A stretch of DNA of 8,203 nucleotides from contig JACMOA010000105.1 of assembly GCA_014378225.1 (NCBI GenBank), forward strand, positions 1-8,203. Direction: 5' to 3'. Position numbers and translations under genes: made by a program. The notes beneath the pieces were generated by a model that was given only the letters and a program-made list of their open reading frames with translations, ran no database searches and had not been told where the DNA came from. Source of the DNA: Deinococcales bacterium. Its GTDB lineage: Bacteria > Deinococcota > Deinococci > Deinococcales > Deinococcaceae. Below, in pieces: positions 6,068 to 8,203 of the stretch (the first letter of the stretch is position 1; the number at the start of each line of letters is the position of its first letter).

Positions 6068-6128
6068 CAAGTACCCGCCGGAGGCGCAACACTCACCACT
6101 CAAAACTCACCCCTCGAGCCAGTTAAAA

Positions 6129-6133
6129 TGGAG
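6129..6133 (+). promoter_or_regulatory. Shine-Dalgarno deciding the histidine kinase start
   Basis: TGGAG lies 4 nt before ATG 6138. It overlaps the end of TAAAAT (6124-6129), a possible -10 box, so translation could also occur from a near-leaderless transcript started here. Confidence 0.5.
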
Positions 6134-6137
6134 ATTG

Positions 6138-7424
6138 ATGAACCCAGATTGGGAAGACATACGAGACCGCTGGAAACGACATCAGCATCCTGGATGGAAA
6201 GCAGGAGGTCGGCGCAAGCGTGGGCATCGCGGCTTAAGGCGGCGTTTGACTCGAGCGTTTACCCTGGTGGCGATTTTTGCGGTTTTTTTGACCAGTTTTG
6301 GGACGCTTCGGGCGGTGGGAGAGATGCAGCGTTGCTTTGCCCTCGAACAAAGTGTCCTTGAGCAGAATGTGGGTGAGCAGAGTGTTCGCCCCGCCTACTG
6401 TGACCTGAACTGGTTTGGTAATTCGTCTCCCAACCTTCAAGACGAGCGCTCGAGCAAAGGTTTGTGGGGCGTTTGGGGAGGCAATGTTGGACGTAGCAGC
6501 CTTTTTGCCGCGTTGATTTCTGCGGTGCTGGCTTCGGGTGTGGCGGCTCTGGTGACCCGCCCCATCACCGCCCCACTCTCGAGGTTGGCAGACGCAGCTC
6601 AGCGGCTCTCAGAAGGTGAGCGCGGGATTCAACTGGCTCTCCCTCGAGCGAACGATGAAATTTGGGACCTGACCCAATCGTTCAATGGTCTGGTTTCCGG
6701 CCTCGAGCGTCAGGAAGCGTGGCGGCGCACCCTGGTGGCGGATGTAGCCCACGACCTCAGAACTCCACTAGCGGTCATGCGGGCCGAAATCGAGGCTATG
6801 CAGGACGGCGTAACCGTGCCGGACGCAGCAGGACTGGGGCGGCTGCACGGTGAGGTCTTACATCTGGCCCGATTGGTCAGTGACCTCAACACGCTTTCAC
6901 AGGCGGAGGGCCGGGCACTTTCGCTGAACCTGCAACCCCTCGAGTTGAAAGATTTCCTGAACCGTCTGCACACTTCCTTTCTCCCTCGAGTGGAGAGTGC
7001 CGGGATGAATTTGGAGGTGAACTCCTCGAGTGAAATCTGGGTGAAGGCAGACCCGGACAGGCTCAATCAGGTGCTCTACAATTTACTGGAAAACGCCGTT
7101 CAATATGCAGGTAAAGGCCAAATTGAACTGGGTTCCAAACTCGAGGGCAACCAAGCTAGGCTCTGGGTAAGGGATTTCGGCCCTGGCCTGAAACCTGAGC
7201 TGCTCGAGCAGATTTTCGAGCGTTTCTACCGGGTGGATGTCTCTCGGGTCAGGAGTGAACTCGAGGGGGATATGCCGGTTCCGCAAAAGGAAAAGGCCAA
7301 CTCGGGTTTAGGTCTGGCGATTGCTCGAGCGCTTATCCGAGCGCAGGGCGGGGAGCTGTGGGCCGAAAATCATCCGCAGGGCGGCGCGGTATTCTGGATT
7401 CAGCTGGCTCGAGCGGAAGGGTGA
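6138..7424 (+). CDS. Sensor histidine kinase (HAMP, HisKA, HATPase_c)
   Basis: A 428-residue membrane sensor kinase, probable partner of the regulator at 5014-5682. A basic cytoplasmic start (1-38) precedes TM1 (about 40-58), a short extracytoplasmic segment (about 60-120) with two cysteines (C66, C88), TM2 (about 121-140) and a HAMP linker (about 141-192). The H-box VADVAHDLRTPLA gives phospho-acceptor H205. The ATPase shows the N box LYNLLENAVQY (N315, N319), G1 DFGPG (346-350), F box FERFYRVD and G2 SGLGLAIA (389-396). All catalytic residues are present. The frame is open back to 6009, but that 43-residue extension is encoded by palindromic repeat A and lacks kinase character. ATG 6138 with TGGAG upstream is therefore chosen. 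The short sensor domain gives no hint of the ligand. Confidence 0.93.
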   Translation: MNPDWEDIRDRWKRHQHPGWKAGGRRKRGHRGLRRRLTRAFTLVAIFAVFLTSFGTLRAVGEMQRCFALEQSVLEQNVGEQSVRPAYCDLNWFGNSSPNLQDERSSKGLWGVWGGNVGRSSLFAALISAVLASGVAALVTRPITAPLSRLADAAQRLSEGERGIQLALPRANDEIWDLTQSFNGLVSGLERQEAWRRTLVADVAHDLRTPLAVMRAEIEAMQDGVTVPDAAGLGRLHGEVLHLARLVSDLNTLSQAEGRALSLNLQPLELKDFLNRLHTSFLPRVESAGMNLEVNSSSEIWVKADPDRLNQVLYNLLENAVQYAGKGQIELGSKLEGNQARLWVRDFGPGLKPELLEQIFERFYRVDVSRVRSELEGDMPVPQKEKANSGLGLAIARALIRAQGGELWAENHPQGGAVFWIQLARAEG

Positions 7425-7436
7425 GGAGTTTTGCGC

Positions 7437-7452
7437 CCGAGTGCGGCTTTTT
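7437..7452 (+). terminator. Possible weak terminator after the histidine kinase
   Basis: CCG-AGTG-CGG (7437-7446) followed by C and five T (7448-7452), 13 bp after the stop codon. The stem is only three pairs, so the T-run is the main evidence. Confidence 0.3.
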
Positions 7453-7486
7453 ACGCCTCCGGCGAGTTTCAGGTAGTTGGTTCCCC

Positions 7487-7693
7487 GTCGGTTTGATTAG
7501 GAGCGCTGTCTTGAGCTAAGCGGCACTGTCTTGACCTGACCATGCCGCCTCTCAGGGCGGGCCGCCTCGCCTATCGGGCCAGACCGCTCGAGAACAGACC
7601 ATCCATATACCAAAGACTAACGACCTGCGAGATGGCCCGATAGGTGCTGTTTATGCCAAGACGCCCGTGAGGTGCCGTTCTGCTCAAGACAGC
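7487..7693. repeat. Palindromic intergenic repeat, copy B
   Basis: Relative of copy A, filling most of the 360-bp gap between the kinase and accD. The outer stem is GCTGTCTTGAGC (7505-7516) with GCTCAAGACAGC (7682-7693). After a 4-nt mismatch on each side it continues as CGGCAC (7521-7526) with GTGCCG (7672-7677). An inner stem is CCTATCGGGCCA (7570-7581) with TGGCCCGATAGG (7633-7644). The whole can fold as one long imperfect hairpin. The 7487-7513 end is the inverted match to 6041-6067. One CTCGAG lies in it at 7587. No gene seen. Confidence 0.8.
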
Positions 7694-7732
7694 CTGAGGC
7701 GCGCTTTCTCACCCTCCCACGCTCCTACCCTC

Positions 7733-7760
7733 TTACCTTCCCCACTCTGTGGACTACAAT
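7733..7760 (+). promoter_or_regulatory. Putative accD promoter
   Basis: TACAAT (7755-7760) is a 5/6 match to the -10 consensus. TTACCT (7733-7738), 16 nt upstream, is a weak -35. Transcription would start near 7767, just ahead of the ribosome binding site AGAGGAG (7769-7775). Confidence 0.5.
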
Positions 7761-7784
7761 AGGCGGCTAGAGGAGTATTCAAGC

Positions 7785-8203
7785 GTGGCTCTAGAACGAA
7801 TTTTTCGGCGTAAAAAGCCGCAACTGGCCGAAGGAATCGAGTTTCCCGAGCTGTGGAGCAAGTGTCCACAGTGCGGTACTCAGACCTATAAAAAAGACCT
7901 GCTGGCAGCCCTGATGGTTTGCCTAACCTGCGCCTATCACAACAGAATTCCGGTGGAGCAGCGCCTCGAGTTTTTACTGGACCCGGAAAGCTTCGAGCAA
8001 ACCAGCGGGGCGGTATATCCACTGGACCCGCTCGAGTTTACTGATACCGAGAGTTACCGGAGTCGTTTGGAACGTGCTCAACAAAAAACCGGACGTCCAG
8101 ACGCGATTCTGGCGGGGCGGGGCCGTATTCTCGAGCGTCCGTTGATGTTGGTGTTGATGGATTTTTCCTTCAATGGCGGCAGTATGGGCAGTGTGGTGGG
8201 CGA
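7785..8203 (+). CDS. accD: Acetyl-CoA carboxylase carboxyltransferase subunit beta, partial (5' end)
   Basis: The gene starts at GTG 7785, nine nt after AGAGGAG (7769-7775), and is cut by the window edge after 139 codons; E. coli AccD is about 300 residues. AccD pairs with AccA to transfer the carboxyl group from carboxybiotin to acetyl-CoA, giving malonyl-CoA, the first committed step of fatty acid synthesis. The N-terminus MALERIFRRKKP is followed by PELWSKCPQCGTQTYKKDL and a second CLTC. Together they form the four-cysteine zinc ribbon at C27, C30, C46 and C49, the same numbering as in the E. coli enzyme. The segment ending GRILERPLMLVLMDFSFNGGSMGSVVG is the start of the crotonase-like transferase fold (usual pattern: V-x-DF-x-F-x-GGSMG-x-V-G). 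The GTG start fits the family N-terminus, and no in-frame ATG precedes it. Three CTCGAG copies are inside. Confidence 0.96.
   Translation, partial: MALERIFRRKKPQLAEGIEFPELWSKCPQCGTQTYKKDLLAALMVCLTCAYHNRIPVEQRLEFLLDPESFEQTSGAVYPLDPLEFTDTESYRSRLERAQQKTGRPDAILAGRGRILERPLMLVLMDFSFNGGSMGSVVG

Noticed and set aside
6009..6137. N-terminal extension of the histidine kinase to 6009
   Set aside because: It starts inside palindromic repeat A and lacks a ribosome binding site, whereas ATG 6138 has TGGAG upstream.
7684..8022. Minus-strand 112-codon frame opposite accD
   Set aside because: It overlaps the accD start, which has a zinc-ribbon signature and a strong ribosome binding site.

Overview
The window looks like chromosomal DNA of a moderate-GC member of the Deinococcus lineage (Deinococcota). 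The support is family resemblance of the UvrD/PcrA helicase and AccD, promoter elements hugging start codons as in leaderless Deinococcus genes, and short non-coding repeats between genes. The species is not identified; the assignment is inference.

Layout. Positions 1-124 and 4760-4883 are the arms of a 124-bp near-perfect inverted repeat (121/124 identical). They enclose a minus-strand TerC/Alx-type membrane protein gene (124-1071), a minus-strand small predicted secreted protein (about 1405-1671), a full-length UvrD/PcrA helicase (1782-3998) and a small single-pass membrane protein with a C-terminal SHOCT-like segment (4175-4753). The terC leader (about 1084-1237, minus strand) is a yybP-ykoY manganese riboswitch. 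Its P1 helix continues into a 9-bp stem that covers the terC ribosome binding site.

The second half holds a two-component system: an OmpR/PhoB-type response regulator (5014-5682) and its probable histidine kinase (6138-7424), both plus strand. The 455-bp gap between them is filled by a 138-bp miniature element with 9-bp inverted ends and an 11-bp target duplication (5683-5820), then by a palindromic repeat of about 200 bp (5846-6067). A related palindromic repeat (7487-7693) follows the kinase. The start of accD (acetyl-CoA carboxytransferase beta subunit, GTG start at 7785) runs off the right edge.

The strongest global signal is the palindrome CTCGAG. I counted 64 copies by eye where about 2 are expected, in all three reading frames and also between genes, but almost absent from the inserted elements and the riboswitch. 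This is a highly iterated palindrome comparable in kind to cyanobacterial HIP1. No new multi-gene defence or metabolic system is evident. The unusual content lies in the palindrome, the riboswitch architecture and the nested small repeats.
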